64,000 bases of DNA from Nitrospira sp. bin75 (GTDB taxonomy: Bacteria; Nitrospirota; Nitrospiria; Nitrospirales; UBA8639), in contig MPMZ01000001.1 of the NCBI GenBank assembly GCA_002238765.1, positions 1 through 64,000 on the forward strand, written 5' to 3'. The stretch's first letter is position 1. Each line of letters starts with the position of its first letter. The translations under genes were made by a program, and so were the position numbers. Of this stretch, positions 52,140-60,607 are shown piece after piece. Below the pieces are notes generated by a model that had not been told where the DNA came from, made no database searches, and was given only the letters and a program-made list of their open reading frames with translations.

Positions 52140-52244
52140 TTCCTTTCTACCTCCTGACTTTTCCCTCTTCGGAAAAAGTCCCCGTCCTTACAAAGGAGGG
52201 GAACTCCCTCTCCCCTTTTGCGGGAGAGGGTTGGGTGAGGGGCA
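52140..52244. repeat. Composite repeat before the permease gene
   Basis: TACCTCCTGACTTTTCCCTC..TTTTTCCCCGTCC-type repeat (reverse of 37815 and 41008), then CTCCCTCTCCCC..GGGTGAGGGG and the tail CGAATGACTGAGCCCATACA. Confidence 0.7.
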
Positions 52245-52298
52245 ACGAATGACTGAGCCCATACAAAGATGACACATGGATTGAAGGGTTAATCGCGG

Positions 52299-53276
52299 AT
52301 GCAAGCCTTTATTCTTCGTAACGTACTCCAACGGCTCGTGCTGGTGTTCATTGTGTCCATCCTCGCGCATTCGGTGATCCACCTGGCTCCGGGTGAACCC
52401 AGCGAGGTGGATCCGGCGAATCCCCGGATGAAGCCCGAAGACATCGCCAAAATCCGGGAGGCGTTCCACCTCGACGCTCCCCTGTATATGCAATATGCCT
52501 ATTGGATACGCGATCTTGCGTCAGGCGAACTCAAGTCGTTCAAGGACAGCCAACCCGTCCTGGGAAAAATCTGGCGCCGGTTTCTCAATTCCCTGCCGCT
52601 GTTCATCTGCGCCACGTTGCTGGTGTGGACCCTGGCGTTCCCCACCGGCATTCAGGCGGCGATCCATCGCGGGGCGGTGTACGACCGCAGCACCACCTTT
52701 GCGGCCTATACCCTCATTTCCGTACCGGGTTTCTTCTTGTCCTATATCGTGATTCTCTGGGTCGTGGACCTGTTCGGCGTGCCCGTGATCGGCTTGAAAA
52801 CCTTCGGCATGGACACGGCGCCACCGCTCTTTCAGACGATGGACCGGATCTGGCACCTGGTGATTCCGTCGCTGATGTCCGCCCTGGGCGGGATGGCGAT
52901 CCTGTCCCGATACGTCCGCTCCCAGATGCTGGAAGTCGTGGGGCAGGATTACGTCCGCACCGCGAGGGCCAAGGGCGCGGAGGAGGCCGTGGTGATCTAC
53001 CGGCACGCGCTACGCAACGCGTTGTTGCCGTTCGTGACCATGTTCGGGTTCTTGTTGCCCGGGTTGATCGGGGGGTCGGTCATTTTCGAGCAGATTTTCG
53101 CGTGGCCCGGGTTGGGCCGGTTGGGCTATGAAGCCATTCTTGCGAGAGATTTTCCGGTCATCCTGACGTTGAATTTTATTGCCGCGGTCCTGACGCTGGC
53201 GGGGACCTTGCTCTCGGACATTCTGTATGCCGTGGTGGACCCGCGAATCAGAACGGGACTGCAAGGGGATGGATGA
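52299..53276 (+). CDS. Peptide ABC transporter permease (OppB/DppB-like)
   Basis: A 325-residue BPD_transp_1 membrane protein. The N-terminal helix (LVLVFIVSILAHSVIHLAPG) carries the family 'APGEP' turn. The EAA loop is RTARAKGAEEAVVIYRHALR, and the last helices end with SDILYAVVDPRIR. It forms the translocation channel with the OppC-like subunit. Confidence 0.93.
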   Translation: MQAFILRNVLQRLVLVFIVSILAHSVIHLAPGEPSEVDPANPRMKPEDIAKIREAFHLDAPLYMQYAYWIRDLASGELKSFKDSQPVLGKIWRRFLNSLPLFICATLLVWTLAFPTGIQAAIHRGAVYDRSTTFAAYTLISVPGFFLSYIVILWVVDLFGVPVIGLKTFGMDTAPPLFQTMDRIWHLVIPSLMSALGGMAILSRYVRSQMLEVVGQDYVRTARAKGAEEAVVIYRHALRNALLPFVTMFGFLLPGLIGGSVIFEQIFAWPGLGRLGYEAILARDFPVILTLNFIAAVLTLAGTLLSDILYAVVDPRIRTGLQGDG

Positions 53277-53399
53277 TCGGTGGATGGGCATGACCTTTTT
53301 TCTGTCATCCTCGATCGAGTCAAGGACAGGCTCTGATCGGGATGACAGCGTGGAAGTATGGGGAGACAAGAGCAGAGGGTTTAACCTGTTGAGGCAACT
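53277..53399. repeat. Gap with TCATCCTCGATCGAG..CTGATCGGGATGACA hairpin
   Basis: A degenerate member of the GGATCCCCGA hairpin family opened by CAAGGACAGGCTC sits between two permease genes. No gene. Confidence 0.55.
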
Positions 53400-54383
53400 G
53401 TGGAACACGTGTCAGATCTGACAAAGGACCCACGGCAGTCCGGCGAGGAACTGCCGCCGTCGGAAACGCCGTGGCAGGAATCCCTGCGGTTGTTTCGCAA
53501 GGACCGGCTGGCGGTGGCGGGGGCCTATGTTCTGGTGTTGCTCCTGTTTACGGCCGTGTTCGGAAAAGTCCTGACCGAATGGGTGGTCGTGTTCGATCCG
53601 GAAGTCGTCCGCCTGCCGGAAAAATTCTTGCCGCCCCTGACCTTCTCGTCCATCGACGAAGTCCCCGCCCATGATCAACCGGTCGGCGGCATCTATCTGT
53701 TGGGCACGGACGAGTTGGGTCGCGACGTGTTCGCGCGCATGCTCCAGGGGTCTTTCGTGTCGTTGTCCATCGGGTTTATCGCCGTGGGCATTTCCCTGGC
53801 AATCGGCATCGTGTTGGGCGGGTTGTCCGGGTTTTACGGCAACGTCAGGCTCGGCCTGGTGACGGTGGATACGCTCATCATGCGGTTCACCGACGTGATG
53901 TTGTGTTTCCCGACTTTTTTCCTGATCCTCACGGTGGTTGCCCTCCTGCCGCCCAGTATCTATAACATCATGATCGTCATCGGGCTGACCAGTTGGATGG
54001 GGACCGCCCGGTTCGTCCGCGCCGAATTTCTGGCGTTACGCAAACAGGATTTCGTGGTGGCCGCCACGTCGGTCGGGGCCCGCGACCGACGCGTCATTTT
54101 TGCGCACATGGTCCCCAACGCCATCGCCCCCGTGTTGGTCTCGGCCACCATCGGCGTGGCCACGGCCATCCTGACCGAGTCGGGCTTGAGTTTTCTCGGG
54201 TTTGGCGTACAACCGCCGTATGCCACGTGGGGCAATATCCTGGCCGACGGCAAAGGGTTCATCTTCGACGCGCCCTGGCTCTTTTTTATTCCGGGCATGG
54301 CCATTCTGGTCGTGGTGCTGGCCTTCAATCTGGTCGGAGAAGGCTTGCGTGAAGCCCTCAATCCCAAACTGCGGAGACGCTGA
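53400..54383 (+). CDS. Peptide ABC transporter permease (OppC/DppC-like)
   Basis: A 327-residue permease from GTG 53400 (GAGG 6 nt upstream). It has the OppC_N segment (ESLRLFRKDRLAVAGAYVLV), GTDELGRDVFARMLQGSFVS, EAA loop AATSVGARDRRVIFAHMVPN and C-terminal GEGLREALNPKLRRR, all typical. It is followed 3 bp later by the ATPase gene. Confidence 0.94.
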   Translation: MEHVSDLTKDPRQSGEELPPSETPWQESLRLFRKDRLAVAGAYVLVLLLFTAVFGKVLTEWVVVFDPEVVRLPEKFLPPLTFSSIDEVPAHDQPVGGIYLLGTDELGRDVFARMLQGSFVSLSIGFIAVGISLAIGIVLGGLSGFYGNVRLGLVTVDTLIMRFTDVMLCFPTFFLILTVVALLPPSIYNIMIVIGLTSWMGTARFVRAEFLALRKQDFVVAATSVGARDRRVIFAHMVPNAIAPVLVSATIGVATAILTESGLSFLGFGVQPPYATWGNILADGKGFIFDAPWLFFIPGMAILVVVLAFNLVGEGLREALNPKLRRR

Positions 54384-54386
54384 ACC

Positions 54387-55370
54387 GTGAACGCCGTATC
54401 CCAACTCCTGCAAGTGTCGCATCTCTCCACGTCCTTCTTTTCGGACCAGGGAGAAATTCGCGCCGTCGAGGACGTCAGCTTCTCGGTGCAACCGGGTCAG
54501 ACCGTGGCGCTCGTCGGCGAATCGGGATGCGGAAAATCCGTGACCGCTTTGTCCATCATGCAGTTGGTGGATTTTCCGGGAAAGGTCGTGGGCGGGCAAG
54601 TGGTGTTCAAGGGCGCCGACCTGCTGACCCTGCCCGCCAAAGAGATTCGACGGATACGCGGCAATCAGATCGGCATGGTCTTTCAGGAACCCATGACGTC
54701 CCTGAATCCGGTCTTCACCATCGGCGATCAGATCGGCGAGGTGCTGGACATTCATACGACCCTGACCAAACGCGAGATCCGCCAGGAAGTCATGCGCCTG
54801 CTCGAGAAAGTCCAGATCCCGTCCCCGGACAAGCGCATCGATCAATACCCGCATGAAATGTCCGGCGGCATGAAGCAGCGCGTGATGATTGCCATGGCTT
54901 TGGCGTGCAGCCCCGATTTGCTGATTGCCGATGAGCCCACCACGGCGTTGGACGTGACGATTCAAGCCCAGATCCTGGAGTTGCTGAAAGAACTGCAACG
55001 GGACATGGGCATGGCGATCCTGCTGATCACGCACAACCTGGGCGTCGTGGCGCAATTCGCGCAGGACGTCATCGTGATGTACGCCAGCCGGATCGTCGAA
55101 CGCGCGAGCGTGCCGCAACTCTTCGCCGCGCCGTCCCATCCGTACACGCGGGCGCTGTTGCGCTCGTTGCCGACGCCCGGCGCGCGGGAAACCCGGCTCG
55201 AATCCATCCCGGGCACGGTGCCTTCTCCCCTGATGTATTGCCGGGGCTGCCATTTTTCGACCCGGTGTCCGGACGTGCTGGACCGTTGCCCGGACGAGGA
55301 GCCGCCACTCGTGGAAATCACGCCGGGCCATGAAGTCGTGTGCTGGTTGCATCAAACGGGGAGAACGTAA
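54387..55370 (+). CDS. Peptide ABC transporter ATPase (OppD/DppD-like)
   Basis: A 327-residue ATPase from GTG 54387. Walker [14 protein letters not shown], signature [15 protein letters not shown], Walker [14 protein letters not shown] and H-loop ITHNLGVV are intact. The C-terminal oligopeptide-HPY domain has Cys-rich [19 protein letters not shown], which binds an Fe-S cluster in DppD-type ATPases. Confidence 0.95.
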   Translation: MNAVSQLLQVSHLSTSFFSDQGEIRAVEDVSFSVQPGQTVALVGESGCGKSVTALSIMQLVDFPGKVVGGQVVFKGADLLTLPAKEIRRIRGNQIGMVFQEPMTSLNPVFTIGDQIGEVLDIHTTLTKREIRQEVMRLLEKVQIPSPDKRIDQYPHEMSGGMKQRVMIAMALACSPDLLIADEPTTALDVTIQAQILELLKELQRDMGMAILLITHNLGVVAQFAQDVIVMYASRIVERASVPQLFAAPSHPYTRALLRSLPTPGARETRLESIPGTVPSPLMYCRGCHFSTRCPDVLDRCPDEEPPLVEITPGHEVVCWLHQTGRT

Positions 55371-55371
55371 C

Positions 55372-56394
55372 GTGGTCGACGTGAAGCCATCTGACCCTTC
55401 GCTTCGCTCAGGGCAAGCTCCCGGAAGCCCCCTGCTTGAGGTCGTGAACCTCAAGAAATATTTCCCGGTTCGAAGCGGCCTCCTCTCGAACGTGTCCGCG
55501 TGGGTCAAGGCCGTGGACGACGTGACGTTCGCTATCAAGTCCGGGGAAACCTTCGGGCTGGTCGGGGAGTCCGGGTGCGGCAAAACCACCGTGGGCCGTA
55601 CCGTGCTGCGGTTGCAGGAGCCCACCGGCGGCGACGTGTTGTTCGAAGGCCAAGACCTGTTTGCCATGGATGCCAAAACGTTGCGGGCCACGCGCCGCCG
55701 GATGCAGATCGTGTTCCAGGATCCCTACAGTTCGCTGAATCCCCGCATGACAGTCGGCTCCATCGTGGGCGAACCGCTCAAGGTGCATCACCTGGCCAAA
55801 GGCCGGGACCTGACGCAGCAGGTCTGTCAACTCCTTAACCGCGTGGGCCTGCGGCCGGATCATTACCCGCGATACCCGCATGAATTTTCCGGGGGACAAC
55901 GCCAGCGGATCGGCATTGCGCGTGCCCTGGCGCTGAACCCGAAGCTGATCGTGTGCGACGAAGCGGTTTCGGCCCTGGACGTGTCCATTCAGGCGCAGAT
56001 CATCAACCTGCTCAAGGACTTGCAGGCGGAGTATGACCTGTCCTACTTATTCATCACGCACGACCTGAACGTCGTCCAGTATTTGGCCGACCGCATCGCC
56101 GTGATGTATTTGGGAAAACTCGCGGAAGTCGCGCCTGCCGGCACCCTGTTCTCCGACGCCAAACATCCCTATACCCAGGCCCTCCTGTCTGCCAATCCCT
56201 TGCCGGACCCCACAATGACACACGAGCGCATCCTGCTGCCGGGTGACGTGCCGACGCCGCTGAACCCGCCGTCCGGCTGCCGGTTCCACACGCGCTGCCC
56301 GCAGGTCATGGAGCAGTGCAAAACCATTGACCCACCCCTCATCCAAATCGGCAAACCGGAAGCCGGTCACAAAGTCTGGTGCCATTTGTATTAG
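55372..56394 (+). CDS. Peptide ABC transporter ATPase (OppF/DppF-like)
   Basis: A 340-residue ATPase. GTG 55372 follows GGGGAGAAC by about 7 nt. Walker [28 protein letters not shown], signature [15 protein letters not shown], Walker [14 protein letters not shown] and ITHDLNVV are intact; the C-terminal Cys-rich [11 protein letters not shown] is present. Residues about 6-15 ([10 protein letters not shown]) are encoded by a REP fragment (about 55394-55420) inserted in frame near the start. Confidence 0.95.
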   Translation: MVDVKPSDPSLRSGQAPGSPLLEVVNLKKYFPVRSGLLSNVSAWVKAVDDVTFAIKSGETFGLVGESGCGKTTVGRTVLRLQEPTGGDVLFEGQDLFAMDAKTLRATRRRMQIVFQDPYSSLNPRMTVGSIVGEPLKVHHLAKGRDLTQQVCQLLNRVGLRPDHYPRYPHEFSGGQRQRIGIARALALNPKLIVCDEAVSALDVSIQAQIINLLKDLQAEYDLSYLFITHDLNVVQYLADRIAVMYLGKLAEVAPAGTLFSDAKHPYTQALLSANPLPDPTMTHERILLPGDVPTPLNPPSGCRFHTRCPQVMEQCKTIDPPLIQIGKPEAGHKVWCHLY

Positions 56395-56478
56395 GGAAGG
56401 CAACGGTTTTTGAGTAAATTGTTCAGCGTGCCATGAAGGAAGATTGCAGACGGTCGAAGAGGGTCTCAACAGGTCGTG
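56395..56478. other. Gap after the transporter operon
   Basis: 84 bp without a visible terminator or repeat; the following toxin-like gene probably has its own weak promoter here. Confidence 0.4.
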
Positions 56479-56784
56479 ATGAAGTTTGAGGTTTCGACCC
56501 CATTGGGGTTCACGGTAAGAACGACGGAGGACTATTGGGAACTTCTCCTTTTCAAACACCCTGAAATTTCAGGAAAAGATCATGAGGTGCAAGAGACGCT
56601 CAGGTCGCCCAATTTGGTTCGTCGAAGTCGTTATGAGCCGACGGTGCATTTGTTTTATTTGCCTGAAGGGGATTACTATTTATGCGTTGTGGCGAAACGC
56701 TTGAATGCAGAGGGTTTTGTTATTACAGCCTATATAACGGATACGATCAAAGAAGGAGAGCAGCTATGGCCCACGTCCGTGTGA
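56479..56784 (+). CDS. Toxin-like protein (BECR-fold/DUF4258-type candidate)
   Basis: A 101-residue protein with a HPEISGKDHEVQETLRSP segment followed by strands (VHLFYLPEGDYYLCVVAKRL) and GFVITAYITDTIKEGE. This strand pattern ending in the ITAY motif resembles small RelE/BECR-type nucleases. Its gene overlaps by 19 nt a DUF2283 gene, which commonly follows such toxins, so the two form a likely toxin-antitoxin-like pair. Activity is untested and the family is inferred. Confidence 0.6.
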   Translation: MKFEVSTPLGFTVRTTEDYWELLLFKHPEISGKDHEVQETLRSPNLVRRSRYEPTVHLFYLPEGDYYLCVVAKRLNAEGFVITAYITDTIKEGEQLWPTSV

Positions 56785-56987
56785 TTCATGATCCCGGTGG
56801 TGAGACGTTGACCGTGTATTTTGCCGATCCTCGACCCGATCAGGTGTGCGAAGAGACTGGCGAAGGGGTGATCCTGATCAAGGATCGTCAGAGTGGCGAA
56901 GTGATTGGATTTGAGCGACTCTATTACAAGGCAATGCCCGGCCCGAATACCGTCACGGTCGAAACGTTGGTGGGTAACGAGAATTAG
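56766..56987 (+). CDS. DUF2283 protein, likely antitoxin partner
   Basis: A 73-residue protein matching DUF2283 (RVIHDPGGETLTVYFADPRP, EETGEGVILIKDRQSGEVIG, FERLYYKAMPG). GGAGAGCAGCT precedes the ATG, which lies inside the upstream gene, so translation is coupled. DUF2283 genes usually accompany DUF4258-type toxin candidates. Confidence 0.8.
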   Translation: MAHVRVIHDPGGETLTVYFADPRPDQVCEETGEGVILIKDRQSGEVIGFERLYYKAMPGPNTVTVETLVGNEN

Positions 56988-56989
56988 CC

Positions 56990-57190
56990 CCCCCTCACCC
57001 CAGCCCTCTCCCACCTAGGGGCGAGGGAGTGAAGGACAGGCTCTCCCGCTAAAGGGGGAGAGGGAGCAATCGTATGTCCTCTCTCTTGATGGGAGAGGAT
57101 AAAGGTGAGGTTGATGAGTCAGGTAGGTCGGATTAGCCCTGAGCCCTTCGGCAAGCTCAGAACAGGCTTGTCGAAGGGCGTAATCCGACA
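56990..57190. repeat. Repeat block with a REP nested in a palindrome
   Basis: CCCCTCACCCCAGCCC..GGGGCGAGGG (56990-57030) and CTCTCC/GGAGAGG repeats are followed at 57121-57190 by GTAGGTCGGATTAG, a REP hairpin (CCCTTCGGCAAGC..TTGTCGAAGGG) and GCGTAATCCGACA: one palindrome family opened by another. Confidence 0.8.
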
Positions 57191-57196
57191 TCTTCG

Positions 57197-58393
57197 CTAC
57201 ATCCTGAGGACAATGGAAAACGCGGTGAAAACGCCGAATGCGCGTGAGTACTCGATGCGTGCCGGCGCGTGGGAGACTTTGCTTTTGAAACTTTCTCCCA
57301 AGCTCGCGTAGCGCATCTTCGGGGCATGGGACAGGTATTCGACGCCGGTCCCGAGCTGAAAGGTGACGCGTTCTAGGCAGGTGACACTCAGCGCCGTCTG
57401 GAAATTGAGGGTCGTGGCGACGGCCGAATCGCGTGTTTTCCAAACGGTCGGCTCGTCCAAGTCCGGGGCACCCGACGTCAACAGTGTCCTCTGTGCCCCG
57501 TCGTATTCGGCATCCAGGTAATACAGCCCCAGCCTGCCGTCGAACGTGAAGCGCCAGCGCTCCTTGAACGGAAGGTCGATGCGGGTGCCGATGATCCCGC
57601 CGAAATACCGGGCTTCCAGGTCTTCGTTCAGGGTCAGGTTGTTGACCTCGGACGCACGGTTGGATTCGTAGGCGAAGGTTTCGGATTCCTGGGTCAGCCT
57701 CTTGTAACTCGGCCCGATGAAAAGGGAAGTCCTGGCTCGTCCCGTTTGCCCGAAAAACGTCCCGGTCACAAGATCCACGCCGTGAAAGTCAACTTCGCGT
57801 TTTGTGCTGATGCGGATGGGATCGCCCCACGCGAAATTGGGAGCGCCGAACGGCATGGCCCCGCCGTCGATCTTGCCGATCCACCCGACCGACCTGGCGT
57901 CCGGGTTGCCTTCGATCAGCGACACGAGAAGCCGCTCCGTGTCTGACGTAATGGGACACCTTCCGTTTACCGGATTGATCGGACACTGCCTGTCGAACTG
58001 AGCCAGCGCCTCAGTCCATGGTGTCGGATCTTCGTTGTAGTCGTTGACGTGCCTGGAACTGTAGAACGTGAGGAATCCGTTCACTTCGATAAACAGGCGT
58101 TTCCCGAAGGCGTCGTATTCGCCGCCGACCGCCAGGTTGACCAGCGGCCCGGCCTGAAATGCGGCGTCGTAGTGGTCGAGGAAGCCGACGGCCTCTTCCC
58201 GGCCGTTCGTCCTGATGAACGGGCTCGATTCCGACATGTCCAGAAAATACACCCCGCCGCCCGCTCGGGCGTAGAAATGGTCCGTCAGGTTGTCCGATGC
58301 CGCATGGGCTGGAGAACAGAGCAGCAGAAAAACGGGGAGCGTTGCCGCAACAATGGTCCATGGGGCGGGAAAAAGTCTCTTGAAGGAATTCAT
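57197..58393 (-). CDS. Outer-membrane beta-barrel protein
   Basis: A 398-residue exported protein. ATG 58393 starts a signal peptide (TIVAATLPVFLLLCSPAHA). Strand-rich repeats with alternating hydrophobic residues (FYARAGGGVYFLDM, AGPLVNLAVGGEYDAFGKRL, ARYFGGIIGTRIDLPF, ERVTFQLGTGVEYLS) and a C-terminal FSIVLRM fit a large barrel. No named family recognised. It is upstream (minus strand) of no other gene within the same unit. Confidence 0.75.
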   Translation of the reverse strand: MNSFKRLFPAPWTIVAATLPVFLLLCSPAHAASDNLTDHFYARAGGGVYFLDMSESSPFIRTNGREEAVGFLDHYDAAFQAGPLVNLAVGGEYDAFGKRLFIEVNGFLTFYSSRHVNDYNEDPTPWTEALAQFDRQCPINPVNGRCPITSDTERLLVSLIEGNPDARSVGWIGKIDGGAMPFGAPNFAWGDPIRISTKREVDFHGVDLVTGTFFGQTGRARTSLFIGPSYKRLTQESETFAYESNRASEVNNLTLNEDLEARYFGGIIGTRIDLPFKERWRFTFDGRLGLYYLDAEYDGAQRTLLTSGAPDLDEPTVWKTRDSAVATTLNFQTALSVTCLERVTFQLGTGVEYLSHAPKMRYASLGESFKSKVSHAPARIEYSRAFGVFTAFSIVLRM

Positions 58394-58445
58394 GGTCAAC
58401 GTGCTATCCGTAACGCGACCGCCGTCGCGATGGTCTATCACGGCG

Positions 58446-58739
58446 TCATGCCGGTTGCGGCTCGTAGCGCCGGATGGCGATCTGGTCCTCGCGCTCGCGC
58501 GCCCGCGCGATGTCGTACGCGGTCTGCATGCGGATCCAGGTTTCCGTCGTGGAGCCGAATGCCTTGGCGAGCCGGATCGCCATCTCGGCCGACATGCGCG
58601 CACGGCCATTCACCAGGTTCGAGAGAGCCTGGCGACTGACACCCAGGACCTTGGCGCCTTCGGTCACGCTGATGCCAAACGGCTCCAGGCAAGCGGTGCG
58701 CACGACCTTGCCGGGATGTGGCGGGTTCTTCATGGGCAT
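58446..58739 (-). CDS. higA: HigA-family antitoxin
   Basis: A 97-residue XRE-type antitoxin: [40 protein letters not shown] and [19 protein letters not shown] match HigA/VapI. It follows the higB gene by 32 bp on the minus strand, the usual toxin-first order of higBA. Confidence 0.93.
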   Translation of the reverse strand: MPMKNPPHPGKVVRTACLEPFGISVTEGAKVLGVSRQALSNLVNGRARMSAEMAIRLAKAFGSTTETWIRMQTAYDIARAREREDQIAIRRYEPQPA

Positions 58740-58771
58740 GGGCTAGCCTCCTTCGTCTCTGCGGTCACGAG

Positions 58772-59050
58772 TCAGTGGTAGTCAAGCAGTTCCACGTCGT
58801 GGACATCCTCGCCGTCGAAGCGGAAGATGATGCGCCAGTTGGCCTTCACGGTGACCGACCAATAGCCCGCCAGATTGCCTTTGAGCGCATGGAGCCGGTA
58901 GTGGGGCATGCGCATCGCCCCGGGCGAGGTGGCGACGTCGAGTTGGGCAAGGATCGCTTCTACCCGGTCATGCAGATCGGGCCGGATGAGACGCGGATCT
59001 CCGTGCTCATAGAAGCGCCTGAGCCCACGATGTCGAAAGCTCCGGATCAT
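58772..59050 (-). CDS. higB: HigB-family mRNA interferase toxin
   Basis: A 92-residue RelE-superfamily toxin (MIRSFRHRGLRRFYEHGDP, YRLHALKGNLAGYWSVTV, WRIIFRFDGEDVHDVELLDY). HigB cuts ribosome-bound mRNA. ATG 59050 gives the normal length; the upstream frame to 59143 is repeat DNA. Confidence 0.92.
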   Translation of the reverse strand: MIRSFRHRGLRRFYEHGDPRLIRPDLHDRVEAILAQLDVATSPGAMRMPHYRLHALKGNLAGYWSVTVKANWRIIFRFDGEDVHDVELLDYH

Positions 59051-59089
59051 CCCGAAGTGTAGCCTGTCAATGCGGGGTAGTGATTGAGT

Positions 59090-59145
59090 CTTGTAGGTCG
59101 GATTAGCGAAGTGTAATCCGACAATCCCGGCGTAACCCGACAACG
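59090..59145. repeat. GTAGGTCGGATTAG palindrome and GTAACCCGACA half
   Basis: GTAGGTCGGATTAGCGAAGT..TAATCCGACA (59093-59123) followed by a half copy CGGCGTAACCCGACA. Confidence 0.7.
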
Positions 59146-59169
59146 CCCCTACGCTGATGTTTCGTGCCT

Positions 59170-59254
59170 GGTGACAAAAAGGGTCTCAGGGTGACACAAA
59201 ATGCACTGATGGTGACACAAAAAGCGTTAATGGATTCTTCACTGACATAAAATG
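59170..59254. repeat. Four spaced GTGACACAAAA-like direct repeats
   Basis: GTGACAAAAAG (59171), GTGACACAAAATG (59191), GTGACACAAAAAG (59212) and CTGACATAAAATG (59242) are spaced about 20-30 bp. Such arrays resemble multiple-repeat terminal ends of some insertion sequences, but no transposase is adjacent. Confidence 0.6.
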
Positions 59255-59309
59255 ATCCACAATGGATCCATTCAGGTGCCAAAGGGTATGTATTTGGCAT
59301 CATGGCGAC

Positions 59310-60137
59310 CTACTTGTTGTCTTCGCCACCGATCCCCGGTTCCTGTTCCCACTTGAACACGTTGCGCTCGATGAAGATGAATGCGGCGATCCACAAAGAG
59401 GCGTCCCAGAAATCGAGGAACGTGCCGAAGAGTCCCCAATACACCGCGGCGCCCGCGATGACGGCATAGAGCAGGGACTTCGCGTGCCGGTTGACAGCCC
59501 CAAACCAGCCCGGGAACAATCCTTTGACGCCCGGCCGCACGTCAAGCTCCAACAGGGCCAAGATCAGGAGCCAGGTGCCGGAGTTCACGACGTCAACCCA
59601 GGCTAATCGCGTGGCCTGAATCAGGGTTCCGGCTTCGGCTACCGTCCTGGTCTGCCCGTTGACGAACAGTGTTCCGGTGATCCCGGCGCAGTTGCCGGCG
59701 TTCAAGGCCCGGTATTCGTCGAGTCCAGCGAGCAGGGCGAACTGCTGCATCGCCAGGGCGCAGGCGTCCAGGATGTCCACCGGTACGTACAGGCCGAAGC
59801 CGAGCGCTTTCCCGAGATAGCCGGTAAAGGCGTACACGATGACCACGTAGCACAGGGCGCGCAGGCCCCTGATGGCGCGACCGATGGGTCGCGTCATCAC
59901 CTCGTCGGAAAGCTGGCAGGTTTCCAGTTCGAACAGCAGCAACAGGATGACCCACGCGGCGGTGTCGATGCTCGCCGCAAACGCGTGGATGATCTGCGCG
60001 AACTGCAGGCCGTCCCGGAAGACGTGGGCAGCGGCCTCCCAATCGTCCTTGAAGAACAGCGCCGCGTTGGCGACCAGGGCCGCGTACACCAGGTATTTGA
60101 ATGCGGAAAACCAATCGAGCCTGTTCATGTGGAACAT
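59310..60137 (-). CDS. Polytopic membrane protein of unknown function
   Basis: A 275-residue protein with about five to six transmembrane helices (LVYAALVANAALFF, DTAAWVILLLLFELETCQ, VVIVYAFTGYLGKA, SGTWLLILALLELD, SLLYAVIAGAAVYW and WDASLWIAAFIFIE). No family recognised. ATG 60137 or 60128 are both possible starts. The sequence ends with an acidic tail (EQEPGIGGEDN). Confidence 0.7.
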   Translation of the reverse strand: MFHMNRLDWFSAFKYLVYAALVANAALFFKDDWEAAAHVFRDGLQFAQIIHAFAASIDTAAWVILLLLFELETCQLSDEVMTRPIGRAIRGLRALCYVVIVYAFTGYLGKALGFGLYVPVDILDACALAMQQFALLAGLDEYRALNAGNCAGITGTLFVNGQTRTVAEAGTLIQATRLAWVDVVNSGTWLLILALLELDVRPGVKGLFPGWFGAVNRHAKSLLYAVIAGAAVYWGLFGTFLDFWDASLWIAAFIFIERNVFKWEQEPGIGGEDNK

Positions 60138-60169
60138 CTGGTGCTGGCCTCTTCTGTCATCCTCTACTC

Positions 60170-60500
60170 CCTCCTGACGCTTGTCCCCGATCCTCGATTA
60201 CAAACGTCAAGGACAGGCTTGATCGGAGATCCAGATGATCTATAGGAATCCAGTGTCTTTTTCCTTATCCGTAAAAACAAAGACACTGGATTCCCGATCG
60301 TAGTCGGGGATGACAGACAAAAACAAAGACACTGGATTCCTGCTTTCGCAGGAATGACAGTCTGAGGTGCCTTGCCGGAACGACTCTACCCCACCTGGCC
60401 TCCCCTTACAAAGGGGAGGGAAAAGACCTGTCTGCCCCACCCGCATTCCCTCTTCGGAAATGCGCCCCATCACAAAGGGGAGGCAAAGAACACGATCAGG
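60170..60500. repeat. Repeat block before the AmmeMemoRadiSam-B gene
   Basis: Holds a CCCCGATCCTCGATT..CTTGATCGGAG hairpin (60187-60230), two GACACTGGATTCC elements (60286-60360) and facing CTCTACCCCACC..AAAGGGGAGG repeats (60386-60485). No gene. GGGAG at 60598-60602 is the ribosome site of the next gene. Confidence 0.75.
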
Positions 60501-60607
60501 GTGTTCTGAACCCCTGCCTTGCGGGAGCGGAAGGCCGGTCCGTATAATCGCCAATTCGTGCGCAATGAGCCTCACGCATCGATGACACCGAAACTACGGG
60601 AGTGTAC

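Noticed and set aside
54036-55691. 551-residue open frame on the minus strand
   Set aside because: Antisense to three well-supported transporter genes; no domain or ribosome site.
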